64,000 nucleotides of DNA from Rhodothermales bacterium (GCA_040221055.1 JAVJVN010000011.1:127376-191375); one strand, 5' to 3'; positions 26,572-36,291 are shown, numbered from the stretch's first letter. Numbers and translations: made by a program. Notes: generated by a model not told the origin, from the letters alone.

Positions 26572-27920
26572 CCGAACTCCGCAAGGCGCTCACCACCTTT
26601 GACGGGGTTGCCCTCCTCATCGGCATCACCATCGGATCGGGAATCTACTCGACCCCGTACCTGATTGCCGGGTATTTCGGATCGTACACGGGCGTTGTCG
26701 CCACCTGGTTGGTGGTCTCGCTGTTCGTGTTCACCGGTGGCCTGATTTACGCCGAACTGGGCTCCCGTATGCCCACTACGGGTGGCGAATATGCCTATAT
26801 CCGGCACGCGTATGGTCGCCGGGCCGGATTCCTGTTCGGCTGGGCCCAGTTGTTCATCATCCGGACGAGCCCCGCCGCGGGCCTCGCCATCGTAGCCGCG
26901 GATTACATCGCGTTCTTCGTGCCGTTGCCGGGATCGCGGCATACGATGGTCGCCCTGGGCATCATTGCCCTGCTGGGCGTCTTCAATTACATGGATGTCC
27001 GATGGTCGGCCCTGTTCCAGCGGGCCACGACGGTCATGAAGGTGGGTGGACTGGTGCTGTTTGCGCTGCTGTTCGCGGTCCTGCTGGGCGGCAGCGAGAG
27101 CCAATTGCACTCCGTTGCCGCGCCGCTCGGCGACGGGGGGTTCCTGTCCCGCCTCATTCCCGCGCTCATGCTGATCGTGTTTACGCACACGGGGTTCGAT
27201 CGCGTCGGGTACGTGGCCGGAGAAATGACCAATCCGCGTCAGATCATTCCGCGGTCCATGATGATAGGTCTGGGCATCGTGATCGGCGTTTACGTCACCA
27301 CAATCAGCATTTACCACTACGTCCTCGGCATGGAGGCGCTCCGGGCCACCACCATTCCGGCGGCGGCCGTGGCGCAGGAGATGCTGGGGCCGCTCGGCGC
27401 ATCGGCCATCGCCATCCTGGCCATCGTATCGGCCGTATCCTCCATCAACGGAACCATGTTGTCGTCGAGTCGGGTGTACTACGCCATGGCGCGTGACCGT
27501 CTGCTTTTCCGCTCCTTTGATTACATCCATCCCCGCTTCCGGACGCCCTCCCGGGCCGTGGTGGCCCATGCCGTGTGGGGTGGGGTCATTCTCGTGGCCC
27601 GCAGTGAATTCGAGACGATCGCGGCCGGAATGGTATTTGCCATCCTGATCTTCTACACCATGACGACCTTGGCCCTGTTCAAATTCAGGCGCGAGCACGT
27701 GGGCGAGGACGACGAGGAGGAGAACGGGAAGATCTTCCGGGTGCCCTTCTGGCCGGTGCTGCCCGCGTGCTATCTTGTGGGCGTGGTCGGACTGTTGGTT
27801 TTCCGGGCGGTCTTCCAATGGCGGGAGTCGTTCGTGGATCTGATGATGGTCCTGACCGGTATTCCGGTATCCTATTTTTGGCTTTCGCGCAACCATGCTC
27901 CAGAAGACCGATCCCCGTAA
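26568..27920 (+). CDS. APC-superfamily amino acid permease
   Basis: A 450-residue protein with about 12 hydrophobic segments. It starts with the APC hallmark LLIGITIGSGIYSTPYLIA and has EYAYIRHAYGRRAGFLFGW, a FTHTGFDRVGYVAGEMTNP signature in TM6-7, and a SRVYYAMARDR loop. It resembles L-type amino-acid exchangers. Substrate unknown. It overlaps thiD by 4 bp upstream and the aminotransferase gene by 26 bp downstream, suggesting a linked supply route for an amino acid. Confidence 0.87.
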   Translation: MTELRKALTTFDGVALLIGITIGSGIYSTPYLIAGYFGSYTGVVATWLVVSLFVFTGGLIYAELGSRMPTTGGEYAYIRHAYGRRAGFLFGWAQLFIIRTSPAAGLAIVAADYIAFFVPLPGSRHTMVALGIIALLGVFNYMDVRWSALFQRATTVMKVGGLVLFALLFAVLLGGSESQLHSVAAPLGDGGFLSRLIPALMLIVFTHTGFDRVGYVAGEMTNPRQIIPRSMMIGLGIVIGVYVTTISIYHYVLGMEALRATTIPAAAVAQEMLGPLGASAIAILAIVSAVSSINGTMLSSSRVYYAMARDRLLFRSFDYIHPRFRTPSRAVVAHAVWGGVILVARSEFETIAAGMVFAILIFYTMTTLALFKFRREHVGEDDEEENGKIFRVPFWPVLPACYLVGVVGLLVFRAVFQWRESFVDLMMVLTGIPVSYFWLSRNHAPEDRSP

Positions 27921-28800
27921 CCGGGATCTCATCGTGAACATCAACGGCCGTCTCCTGCACAGGGATGAGGCCGGTATCAGTCCATTCGACAGCCTGGTCC
28001 AGGGGGGTGACGGTGTTTGGGAGGGACTGCGGCTGTACAAAGGCCGGATTTTCCGGCTGGAGGAGCACCTGGACCGGCTGGTGGGGTCTGCCAAGGCGTT
28101 GGCGTTCCAGGAGATTCCATCGAAGTCGGCCCTGATCGAAGCGCTTCGACGCACGTTGGAGGCCAACGGCATGGACGATGGCGTCCACATCCGGCTGACA
28201 GTGTCGCGCGGTACGAAAACCACGTCCGGCATGGATCCCCGGTTGAACACGTCCGGCCCGACGGTGATCGTGCTTGCCGAATGGAAGGCGCCGGTCTACG
28301 ACAAGGGCGGGCTGTCCATGATCACATCGTCCGTACGGCGGTTCCCGCCTGACTGCCTGGACCCCAAGATCCACCACAACAATCTGCTGCCGTCCATCCT
28401 GGCCAAGATCGAGGCGAATGTGGCCGGGGCCGATTCGGCGCTCATGCTGGACAAGGAGGGCTTCATTGCCGAAGCGAACGGGACGCACGTATTCCTGGTC
28501 CGGGACGGCGTGGTGTGGACGTCGCGGACGGATGCGTGTCCGGAAGGCATCACCCGGCAGACCGTCCTGGAGCTGTGTGCCGAGCACGGGGTTATGACCC
28601 GGGTGGAACGGGTGTCTACGACGGACGCGTACCGGGCCGACGAAATGTTCTGTTCCGGGACCATGGGGGAACTGGCCGCCGTAACGCGTCTGGACGGGCG
28701 GGTCATCGGGACAGGTGAGCCGGGACCGGTCACGGCCCGGTTGTCCGCCCTGTACCATGAAGCCGTACTGCACACCGGGTACCCTATCCTGTCACCATGA
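27895..28800 (+). CDS. Class IV PLP aminotransferase (D-amino acid/branched-chain type)
   Basis: A 301-residue fold-type IV enzyme. The catalytic lysine is in DPKIHHNNLLPSILAK, which resembles the D-alanine aminotransferase motif more than IlvE. FIAEANGTHVFLV and TCPEGITRQ-like sequence (CPEGITRQTVLEL) bind PLP, and FCSGTMGELAAV closes the active site. Reactions could be D-amino acid, branched-chain or aminodeoxychorismate related; motif similarity favours the first. It is coupled to the permease upstream and to the Mre11-like gene downstream (4-bp overlap). Confidence 0.85.
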   Translation: MLQKTDPRNRDLIVNINGRLLHRDEAGISPFDSLVQGGDGVWEGLRLYKGRIFRLEEHLDRLVGSAKALAFQEIPSKSALIEALRRTLEANGMDDGVHIRLTVSRGTKTTSGMDPRLNTSGPTVIVLAEWKAPVYDKGGLSMITSSVRRFPPDCLDPKIHHNNLLPSILAKIEANVAGADSALMLDKEGFIAEANGTHVFLVRDGVVWTSRTDACPEGITRQTVLELCAEHGVMTRVERVSTTDAYRADEMFCSGTMGELAAVTRLDGRVIGTGEPGPVTARLSALYHEAVLHTGYPILSP

Positions 28801-30014
28801 AACTGCTGCTTACCGGGGATATTCATCTGGGTCGCGCCTCCACGCGTACCGGCGAGGACGGTGCGTCCGTGCACAGGACCGTCGCCGCATGGGAGCGCAT
28901 GGTCGACCTGGCCATTCGCGAGGGCGTTCGTGTGGTGTGTCTGAGTGGCGACATCGTGGACGGGGAAAACAGGTACTGGGAGTCCGTGGGGCCGCTTGAG
29001 GAGGGGATTGAACGGCTCGGCAAGGCGGGCGTGTTGACCCTGGCCGTGTCGGGCAACCACGACCACGAGGTGTTTCCGAGGTTGGCCCGGAATCTGCCCG
29101 GGACCGTATTCCGGCTGCTCGGGGAAGGCGGCCGGTGGGAGCGCACCACGATTGAGGATGCCGACGGTAAGCCGGCACTTGCGGTCGACGGATGGTCGTT
29201 TCCGTCACAGTACGTGCGGGAAGATCCGGTAGCCGCGTACCCGTTTTCGCGCCCCGGTGACCAGCCGGTTCTTGGTATGATCCACGGGGATCTGGGAGTG
29301 ACCGGTTCGATGTACGCTCCGTTGTCGCTGGATACCCTGTCGCGGGCTTCCGTGGATGCGTGGCTGCTGGGGCACATCCACGTTCCGTCCCTGTCGGGCG
29401 ACGTGCCCTGGGTGTTGTATCCAGGCTCGCCCCAGGCCATGGATCCCGGGGAGAGGGGACTTCATGGGCCCTGGATGGTGGACGTGGTCGATGGTCGCCT
29501 GGGGCGGCCCCGGCAGGTACTGGGCTCGTCGGTCTGGTACGATCAGATTGACGTTGACGTGTCGGACTGGACCGATCCCGAGCAGGATCTGCGCCGCGTC
29601 CTGGGACGCTTCGTGGCGGATATCCGGGAACGCTGCGGGAGCAGCCCCGACATCGTGTCCGTGCGCCCGGTGCTGACCGGTCGCTCCGAATTCCATAAGG
29701 CCATCAGGGAGCGGATGGAATCGCTCGTCGAGACGCCGGACGGATACACTGAAAAGGGCGTCCAGGTGCGGATGGACCGGTGGACAGACCGGGTGCTTCC
29801 GGCGCTCGAAACCGATGCTTGGTCGGGAACGCAAACGGTCCAGGGCGAGCTCCTGGCGTTGACGACCGAGGCCATCCCCGACCACGTACTGGACGCGCTC
29901 CGGCGCCGGTTGGCGAACTCCGGGGATGCCGGGATGTCCGGGCTGTCGGAGCAGGAACTGGAAGATTATGTTCGCGAGGCCGCTGCCGTGCTGCTGTCGG
30001 AGGTCCTGCGATGA
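28797..30014 (+). CDS. Mre11/SbcD-like metallophosphoesterase (YhaO-like)
   Basis: A 405-residue nuclease-type protein with all five phosphoesterase motifs in order: TGDIHLG, LSGDIVDGE, VSGNHDHE, MIHGDLG and LLGHIHVPS. A C-terminal capping region of about 180 residues follows. Mre11/SbcD proteins process DNA ends with an SMC-like partner. Here the partner is the next gene, overlapping by 4 bp (ATGA), matching the YhaO-YhaN arrangement. Cytoplasmic. Start at 28797 overlaps the aminotransferase stop. Confidence 0.88.
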   Translation: MKLLLTGDIHLGRASTRTGEDGASVHRTVAAWERMVDLAIREGVRVVCLSGDIVDGENRYWESVGPLEEGIERLGKAGVLTLAVSGNHDHEVFPRLARNLPGTVFRLLGEGGRWERTTIEDADGKPALAVDGWSFPSQYVREDPVAAYPFSRPGDQPVLGMIHGDLGVTGSMYAPLSLDTLSRASVDAWLLGHIHVPSLSGDVPWVLYPGSPQAMDPGERGLHGPWMVDVVDGRLGRPRQVLGSSVWYDQIDVDVSDWTDPEQDLRRVLGRFVADIRERCGSSPDIVSVRPVLTGRSEFHKAIRERMESLVETPDGYTEKGVQVRMDRWTDRVLPALETDAWSGTQTVQGELLALTTEAIPDHVLDALRRRLANSGDAGMSGLSEQELEDYVREAAAVLLSEVLR

Positions 30015-33000
30015 GCATCCGATTGAAGCAGATCGAGGTGCTCCGGGCTCGGGGTATTTCGAGTGGGGAATCGTTCACCGTCCGGGACCTGGCGCCCCGC
30101 TTGAACCTGATATCCGGCCCCAATGGTTCGGGAAAGAGCACCCTTGCGCTGGCCATCCGCCAGACCCTCTGGCCATCGGCCCGGGACCTCGAAAGTGCGT
30201 TCCTTCACGCCGAATGGGAGCATGACGGGGCTTCGGTCACCGTGGATATCGAAGGCGGTTACCCGACCAGGGCGTCGGTCATGCCAGACGTGGGACCTGC
30301 CGAGCGCCGCGGGCGCTACCTGTTGGCCCTGCACGATATGGTGGTGGCAGAAACAGATTCGGAATCGGAATTCGTCCAACGACTGGTCCGCGATGCCATG
30401 GGAGGCGTTGACCTTGCCGGCGCGGAAGCGCGGCTCAGGTGGTCTACGGGTCCAACGCGCCCACTGAAACTGGAAAGAGCGCTGAACGCGGCAGAAAAGG
30501 CGGTTCGAGAGGCTTTGGGGCGGCAACGGGAACTGGCTGCAGATGAGGACCGATTGGCCGATCTGGATGCAGCCATCCGGAAGACGGAGGCGGCGGAGTC
30601 GGAACTGCAGGCGGTCCGGCTGGCACGTGTGGTGAAGACCCACCAGGAGGAATTGGATGTCCTGGAGCGGCGCATGGCGGAGTATCCCGATGCGGTTCGG
30701 ACACTGCGTGGGTCTGAATCCCGGGACCTGGCCCGGATCCGGGAAGAAATCGGACGACTTGAGGTGGAGGAAGCCAAGCTCGACCAGGCCCGTGCTCGTG
30801 CGCACAACGCCATCAAGCAATCGGGCTTCGATGAACAGCCGCCGTCGGACGCCGACCTGGAGTCCTGGATTTCGGGGGCCCGACGGCTCGAGGACCTGGA
30901 ACGGCGCCGGAGCGAGGCCGCCGGAGCGGTATCAGATTCCCGTACCGTGCTGGACAAAGCCTGGTCTGTCATCAGTGAGGTCGGTTCCCATCCTGAGGGA
31001 GGAGTGCTGGAGCGGGAGCATGCCCACGCTTGGAATGAACTGTGGAAGGAGTGGGCATCCCATCACGTCCGGGTGCTGGGCCTTGACGCCCAGCGGTCCA
31101 TGATCGAACGGTTGTTGGACTCGGACCGGAATTCCGGTGCAGGCAGGCTGATGGATCCGGATCCCGCCGCACTGGACCTGGCGCAGCGCATCCTGGCCCG
31201 CTGGTTGCGATCGGCACCGGACACCGGATGGTCCATGCCCCTGATGGTCGCGTTGATCCTGTTGACCATCGCTTGCCTTGTTCTGGCCTGGCTCGTTTCG
31301 CCCTTGTTCGGATTGGGAGTGCTGATTCCGGTCGCGTTGTACCTGTGGAATCGGGCAGGGACGGACCCGACAGCCAGCCGGGCGTATGTGGAGACCGAGT
31401 GGCGCCGGGAAGGCGTTTCACTGGATGCGCCGCAGTGGACCGAGGAGTCCGTGCTGGCCCTGTATAACCGGCTCGGCGAGGCAAAGGCCGGACAGGACAT
31501 TGCCCGTGCAGCACACTCGCGGCTGGATGCGTTGGACGATCAGGCACGGCAGTTGGAGCACGAGCGTTCACGCCTGTCCGGGCGCACAAATCAGCTGGAG
31601 GCGGACTCCGGACTTCGCGTCAAGGATCACATGGAAGATGCCGCCTGGCTGGGCACGCTGGCGCAGCGCATGGTCATCGTGGACAAGGCCAGGGAGGAGT
31701 TGGCCCGCTCAGAAGGGACGCTTGCCGCCGTCACAAAGGAACGGAATGCACTCCTGGAGCGACTGAACGGAAGTATGGGTCGGTTCCTGGATGGTCCGCT
31801 GGTCGATTCCGACCATGCGGTCGCCGCGGTCAACAGCTTGGCCAAGCGTACGGCCGAGTGGAATTCCCGGAAGAAGGACCTGGAGGATGCCCGGGAGGCG
31901 TTGGAGGTTCGGGTGCGGCCGGCCCTGGCCAAGTGGCGTGAGGAAGAATCGGACCTGCTGTCCCGGGTAGGGCTCGATGGCGATACGGCCTGGCAACTGG
32001 ACAGACTGCTGGAACAGTTCGAGGCGTACGGAAGCGTGGCCACGGAGCATATGAAGCGGGAAGGGCTGCTTGCGGATGCCCGTGCGCGTTTTGCCGAAGC
32101 CATCGCGACCGGCACGGCCGACACAGAAGGGGAAGCCCTCGAGTCCCTGACGCTGGCCGACCTGAAAGCACGCGAATCCGGGCTGGAGGAGTTGGTTGCC
32201 GGCGCCGAGGGGCTGCGCGAGAAACGCACCACGATCCGAACGAACATCGAACATGCCCGACAAGGTTACGAACTGACACGCGCGCTGGAAGAGCGGGATG
32301 CCGTGCAGGGCCAGCTCCAGGCCCTGCGTCATGAGGCCCGGCAACAGCTGGCCGGTCAGGTGGTGGCGGAGCACGTCCGGACAGAAGCCATGAAGCGTTC
32401 AATACCGGCCGTGTTCAGCCGGGCACAGGACCTGTTGGCCCGCTTCACGTCCGGAGCACTGCGCCTGGAAGTGGATTTGACCTCCGAAACCCCGCGGATG
32501 GTAGCCAAATCCGATTCGGGGGTAGCCCGCTCCATGGGTCACCTTTCGGTGGGAGAACGGGTGCAGGTTTTGATGGCCGTCCGCGTGGCATTCCTGGAGC
32601 ACGAGGAACCCCTGGCGCTGCCCCTGCTCGTGGACGAAGCGTTGGGCACGAGCGACGACGACCGCGCCCGGACCATCATTGACACGCTGCTGCAATTGGC
32701 CGTAGACGGGCGGCAGATCTTCTACTTCACCGCCCAGTCAGACGAACTCTCCAAGTGGACGGAACGCATTTCACAGCACGGCGGGTTTTCGGATGGGGAC
32801 TGGACACGGATTGATCTGGCGGATGTCCGCAACCTGGAGGCAGCCCGGCGGTCTCCGCTGCCTGCGCCGCGCGAACCCGTGGAGCGTGATCTGCCTGCGC
32901 CCGGCCATCACTCCCACGCCGACTATCTCCGTGTATTGGGCGTGCCCGGACTGGAGCCACTGACCCGCGCCCCGGGCCAGGAGCATATCGGGCACGTGGT

Positions 33001-33517
33001 GGAAGACACGCAGCAACTGTACGCCTTGCTCCGTGCCCGCGTGGACACCGTTCACGCATGGGAAACGCTGGACGGGACCCATTCACCGATGGCGAGCCTG
33101 GATGCGGACAACGCTGCCGAGGCCCATGCTTTCCGGGCGGGTGTCCGTGCCCGGATTGCCGTGCTGAAGGATGCGGTTGATTTGTGGCGTAGGGGACGCG
33201 GACGTCCGGTGGACCGGAGTGTGCTGGAAGCGAGTGGGGCCGTATCGGCGACCCATATGGAATCCGCAACGGACCTTGCCCGACGCGTGGGTGGTGAGGC
33301 GTCCCGCGTGCTGGCAGGACTGGAGGCAGGGGAGGTAAGCCGATTCCACAAGGCGAAAATCACGGAACTCCGGGACTGGCTCCTGGATCACGACTATCTT
33401 GACCCGGCAGCCCCCCTGGGTGCCGACGCAGCGCGTATCCAACTGCTTGCCCGGCATCAGGAGGTCCCCCCTGAAACCATCGATCGGATTGTACACCTGC
33501 TATGGACTACGGACTGA
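30011..33517 (+). CDS. YhaN/SbcC-like coiled-coil ATPase with central membrane segments and long C-terminal extension
   Basis: A 1168-residue SMC/Rad50-like protein. Walker A GPNGSGKST is at residues 36-44, long charged coiled coils run to about 860, the ABC signature is LSVGERVQ, and Walker B LPLLVDEALGTSDDD is near 871. Two hydrophobic segments interrupt the coil at about residues 407-449, as in YhaN, where the zinc hook of Rad50 would sit. Beyond the ATPase there is an extra region of about 250 residues (about 913-1168) of helical character that I do not recognise. It is the partner of the Mre11-like protein. Long upstream in-frame codons exist, but ATG at 30011 fits the ATPase N-terminus and the ATGA coupling. 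Confidence 0.87.
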   Translation: MSIRLKQIEVLRARGISSGESFTVRDLAPRLNLISGPNGSGKSTLALAIRQTLWPSARDLESAFLHAEWEHDGASVTVDIEGGYPTRASVMPDVGPAERRGRYLLALHDMVVAETDSESEFVQRLVRDAMGGVDLAGAEARLRWSTGPTRPLKLERALNAAEKAVREALGRQRELAADEDRLADLDAAIRKTEAAESELQAVRLARVVKTHQEELDVLERRMAEYPDAVRTLRGSESRDLARIREEIGRLEVEEAKLDQARARAHNAIKQSGFDEQPPSDADLESWISGARRLEDLERRRSEAAGAVSDSRTVLDKAWSVISEVGSHPEGGVLEREHAHAWNELWKEWASHHVRVLGLDAQRSMIERLLDSDRNSGAGRLMDPDPAALDLAQRILARWLRSAPDTGWSMPLMVALILLTIACLVLAWLVSPLFGLGVLIPVALYLWNRAGTDPTASRAYVETEWRREGVSLDAPQWTEESVLALYNRLGEAKAGQDIARAAHSRLDALDDQARQLEHERSRLSGRTNQLEADSGLRVKDHMEDAAWLGTLAQRMVIVDKAREELARSEGTLAAVTKERNALLERLNGSMGRFLDGPLVDSDHAVAAVNSLAKRTAEWNSRKKDLEDAREALEVRVRPALAKWREEESDLLSRVGLDGDTAWQLDRLLEQFEAYGSVATEHMKREGLLADARARFAEAIATGTADTEGEALESLTLADLKARESGLEELVAGAEGLREKRTTIRTNIEHARQGYELTRALEERDAVQGQLQALRHEARQQLAGQVVAEHVRTEAMKRSIPAVFSRAQDLLARFTSGALRLEVDLTSETPRMVAKSDSGVARSMGHLSVGERVQVLMAVRVAFLEHEEPLALPLLVDEALGTSDDDRARTIIDTLLQLAVDGRQIFYFTAQSDELSKWTERISQHGGFSDGDWTRIDLADVRNLEAARRSPLPAPREPVERDLPAPGHHSHADYLRVLGVPGLEPLTRAPGQEHIGHVVEDTQQLYALLRARVDTVHAWETLDGTHSPMASLDADNAAEAHAFRAGVRARIAVLKDAVDLWRRGRGRPVDRSVLEASGAVSATHMESATDLARRVGGEASRVLAGLEAGEVSRFHKAKITELRDWLLDHDYLDPAAPLGADAARIQLLARHQEVPPETIDRIVHLLWTTD

Positions 33518-34293
33518 AGGACCACGTCATCATGGTTGCCGCCTCCAGCAAGGGGCTCGGACGCGGTATTGCGGAATCGGTGGCCGCATCCGGTGCTCGC
33601 GTCTCCATGGCCAGCCGGACGGCCGCCGACATCACCGCAGCGGCCGCCGAGGTGTCCAGGACCCATGGCGTGCAAGCGGAGGGGTACGTGATGGATGCCA
33701 CCGTTGGCGCGTCCATCCAGGCCTGGGCGCAGGCCACGCGGGAACGGTTCGGTCGGATAGACGGCCTGGTGGTGAACGCAGGAGGTCCCAAGCCCGGCAA
33801 GTTCGATGATTTTGACGACGCCGACTGGCAGGCTGGATTCGAACTCACGCTCATGAGCGCGGTGCGCATGATCCGCGCCGTGCTCCCGGTCATGCGGGAG
33901 CAGGGAAGCGGGAGCATAGTGACCGTCACCTCGTCCTCCATCAAGGAGCCCATCGACATCCTGTTGCTGTCCAATGTGTTCCGGTCGGGCGTCGTGAGCC
34001 TGGTCAAAAGCCTGTCGGCCGATCTGGCGGCGGAGGGCATCCGCATCAACAATCTCGTCCCGGGCATGGTGGATACGGACCGGATCCAGTCCAACGATGC
34101 CTACAAGGCCGAGTCCCTCGGCATTCCGGTTGAAGAATATGCCCGCTCTCGCCAGGCGGCCATCCCCATGGGCCGGTATGGTACGCCCCGCGAGTTCGGT
34201 GACGCGGGCGCATTCCTGCTGTCCAATGCGGCCTCCTACATCACCGGCGCCACCCTCATGGTGGACGGCGGAAAGAGCCGCACGGTCTGGTAG
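33502..34293 (+). CDS. SDR-family oxidoreductase (BKR-like) with non-canonical active site
   Basis: A 263-residue Rossmann protein. The cofactor loop is ASSKGLGRGIAE rather than TGxxxGIG, and VVNAGGPKPG is the NAG motif. The catalytic Ser triplet TVTSSSIK is present. Where YxxxK is expected it reads LLSNVFRSGVVSLVKSL, so Tyr and Lys are replaced by Ser and Arg. This pattern is known in the BKR-like SDR subgroup, whose activity is not well established. The C-terminal PMGRYGTPREFGDAGAFLLS and ITGATLMVDGG are normal. It overlaps the YhaN-like gene by 16 bp and is last in the plus-strand run. Confidence 0.85.
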   Translation: MDYGLKDHVIMVAASSKGLGRGIAESVAASGARVSMASRTAADITAAAAEVSRTHGVQAEGYVMDATVGASIQAWAQATRERFGRIDGLVVNAGGPKPGKFDDFDDADWQAGFELTLMSAVRMIRAVLPVMREQGSGSIVTVTSSSIKEPIDILLLSNVFRSGVVSLVKSLSADLAAEGIRINNLVPGMVDTDRIQSNDAYKAESLGIPVEEYARSRQAAIPMGRYGTPREFGDAGAFLLSNAASYITGATLMVDGGKSRTVW

Positions 34294-34296
34294 ACC

Positions 34297-35025
34297 TTAC
34301 ATGGGCGCAATGACGGGCAGGTCGAAGTACGTGCCGGTATGCGGCTCGGCGTTCAGGGTGTAGTGCCACCACTCGGCGGCATAGTTGGTGAATCCGGCCT
34401 CGCCCATGATGTCGACCAGCAGGTCCCGATTGGCACGGGCCTGGGCGGTGATGGACGCGTCCGCCGTGTGGGACACCACATCGAAATAGTCGTACGGCGT
34501 CCCGAAATCCAGCAGCACACCGTCGCGGGCCAGGGCCAGGTCAACCGTGCTGCCGCGGGAATGTCCGGACCGTTCAGCAATGTATCCCTGGGCAAACAGG
34601 CTGTCCTTGGGCACACGCGGGTAGTAGGCGGCCCGCATGAGGGTATCGGCCGGGTCGGCCGCCCAGGCCATGAAGTCGTTCACGGCCGTCTGGGGACGAT
34701 AGCAGTCGAACACCTGCAGGGTGAGGCCGCGGGCCTCGGCCAGTGCCTGGGCTCGGGCCAGTCCAGCCGCGGCCTCCGGCGTCAGCAGGCAGACCGGGTC
34801 GACGTACCCCGCGACGGGTCGGCCCAGGAAATTCTCGTTCGTCAGGTAACGCAGGTCGTGGATGACGCCGGGTGCAACCGTGGAGAGGGCGACTAACGGG
34901 TTGTCCGAGGCTGATTCAGTGGATTCAGAGCTGGAGGCTGGTGCCTCACCCTCACCCGCGCAGGCGGAGAGCAAGCAGAGCAGCAAGAAAGGAATGAACA
35001 GGAGGCGCTTCGGGAGATATTTCAT
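34297..35025 (-). CDS. D-alanyl-D-alanine dipeptidase lipoprotein (VanX/DdpX family)
   Basis: A 242-residue predicted lipoprotein with lipobox LLSAC (Cys22). The M15D zinc motifs are SGHSRGSTVDLAL at about residue 153 and EWWHY near 216, with a conserved DCYRP arginine segment upstream. VanX-type enzymes hydrolyse D-Ala-D-Ala. In non-resistant bacteria they recycle peptidoglycan dipeptide in the periplasm. The start at 35025 is chosen because it places a compact signal peptide before the lipobox. No van regulatory genes accompany it. Confidence 0.88.
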   Translation of the reverse strand: MKYLPKRLLFIPFLLLCLLSACAGEGEAPASSSESTESASDNPLVALSTVAPGVIHDLRYLTNENFLGRPVAGYVDPVCLLTPEAAAGLARAQALAEARGLTLQVFDCYRPQTAVNDFMAWAADPADTLMRAAYYPRVPKDSLFAQGYIAERSGHSRGSTVDLALARDGVLLDFGTPYDYFDVVSHTADASITAQARANRDLLVDIMGEAGFTNYAAEWWHYTLNAEPHTGTYFDLPVIAPM

Positions 35026-35115
35026 GGGCGGGGGACCCGGGATCCAGGCAGGGAAGGCAGCCCGGGGTGGCGTTATTGGTATCGGAATGGACGAACATGG
35101 GCGGTAACAGGCCAC

Positions 35116-36291
35116 TCAGCCCATCCCTTCCAATATACGGGCTATCCGTCCGGCGGCATGGGACCACGTGAATCCGTCCACGACACGCTGCCGGCCCTGC
35201 CGGCCCATCCGGTTCGCGTATTCGGGGTCCGAGAGCAGTCGGATGAGCCCGTCGGCCAGCGCAACCGGGTCGTCCGGCGGGACCAGCACGCCGCTTTCTC
35301 CTTCGGCGATGGCGTCGGGTATGCCGCCGGTCAGCGCACCGATGACCGGCGTTTCGCAGGCGTTGGCCTCCAGGAAAACGATACCGAAGCCTTCCACATC
35401 GGGATCGGCCTGGCGCGCGGGGAGGGCAAATACCTGGGCTGCGGAATAACACGCACGAAGGCGATTCCACGGCAGCCGGCCGGCGAACACCACCTGCGCC
35501 TCGACGCCCTCCCCGCGCGCCAGGGCCTCCAGGGCGTTGGCATCCGGGCCATCACCGGCAACAACGTAGACCGCGTCCGGCACGGCTTCCAGCACCCGGG
35601 GCAAGGCCCGGATGACGGTATCCACGCCTTTCCGGCCTACCAGACGACACACGGACAGGATCATGGGGCGGTTTCCGATGCCCAGTTCGTCCCGCAGAGC
35701 CTGCTGATCGGCCTCCCGGGCCGGCGAAAACACCTCGGGATCTGTTCCGTTGTTGACCACATGAACGGAAGAGTCCGGGACGCCGTACGGTTCCAACAGG
35801 GAAGCAGAGTAGTGACTGACGGGCACGAACCGATCGGCACTGCGGACCGCCGATCTCCGAAGCCGATCATACAACAAGCGCCCACCGGGAAAGCCCAACG
35901 GCTCCAGCAACAATTCCCGGCCATGGACGGCCAGGGCGACCGGAACCCGGCGCGACGAACCGGCACCCGCCAGACGAAGCGCGAGTGCAGCGGGCCATGC
36001 CACGGCAAGGGCGACATCCGGAGGAGCGTGCGTCGGACTGGCCGTGGCCAAAAGGGACCGGAGCTGGCGGCGCGCACGCAGCGGGAACGCATCGTACGTC
36101 GCGGCCACCCGAACAACCCGGACTCCGGCATCACGGAACGACGCATCCACGCTCGCATCCCCGGAAAGCGCCGGACAGACGACGGTAACGGCGTGTCCCT
36201 CGCGCACGAGTCCCCGGGCGATTTCCGCCGACCACGTCTGCGTGCCACCCACGTCCGGGGGAAAATCCTGGGTGACCAGCAGAACGTGCAT
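35116..36291 (-). CDS. Glycosyltransferase family 4 (PimA/GT4-like)
   Basis: A 391-residue GT-B enzyme. N-terminal HVLLVTQDFPPDVGGTQTW, donor-domain ILSVCRLVGRKGVDTVI, and the EX7E-like FGIVFLEANACETPVIGALTGG near the C-terminus are classic GT4 features. It likely adds a hexose to a lipid or polysaccharide acceptor; the substrate is unknown. Its start overlaps the stop of the upstream membrane-protein gene by 1 nt (TGATG). It belongs to a minus-strand unit with two membrane proteins. Confidence 0.85.
   Translation of the reverse strand: MHVLLVTQDFPPDVGGTQTWSAEIARGLVREGHAVTVVCPALSGDASVDASFRDAGVRVVRVAATYDAFPLRARRQLRSLLATASPTHAPPDVALAVAWPAALALRLAGAGSSRRVPVALAVHGRELLLEPLGFPGGRLLYDRLRRSAVRSADRFVPVSHYSASLLEPYGVPDSSVHVVNNGTDPEVFSPAREADQQALRDELGIGNRPMILSVCRLVGRKGVDTVIRALPRVLEAVPDAVYVVAGDGPDANALEALARGEGVEAQVVFAGRLPWNRLRACYSAAQVFALPARQADPDVEGFGIVFLEANACETPVIGALTGGIPDAIAEGESGVLVPPDDPVALADGLIRLLSDPEYANRMGRQGRQRVVDGFTWSHAAGRIARILEGMG

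Noticed and set aside
34297-35025. Vancomycin-resistance function for the VanX-like gene
   Set aside because: There is no VanH, VanA/B ligase or VanRS nearby. It is a lipoprotein with a likely peptidoglycan-recycling role.
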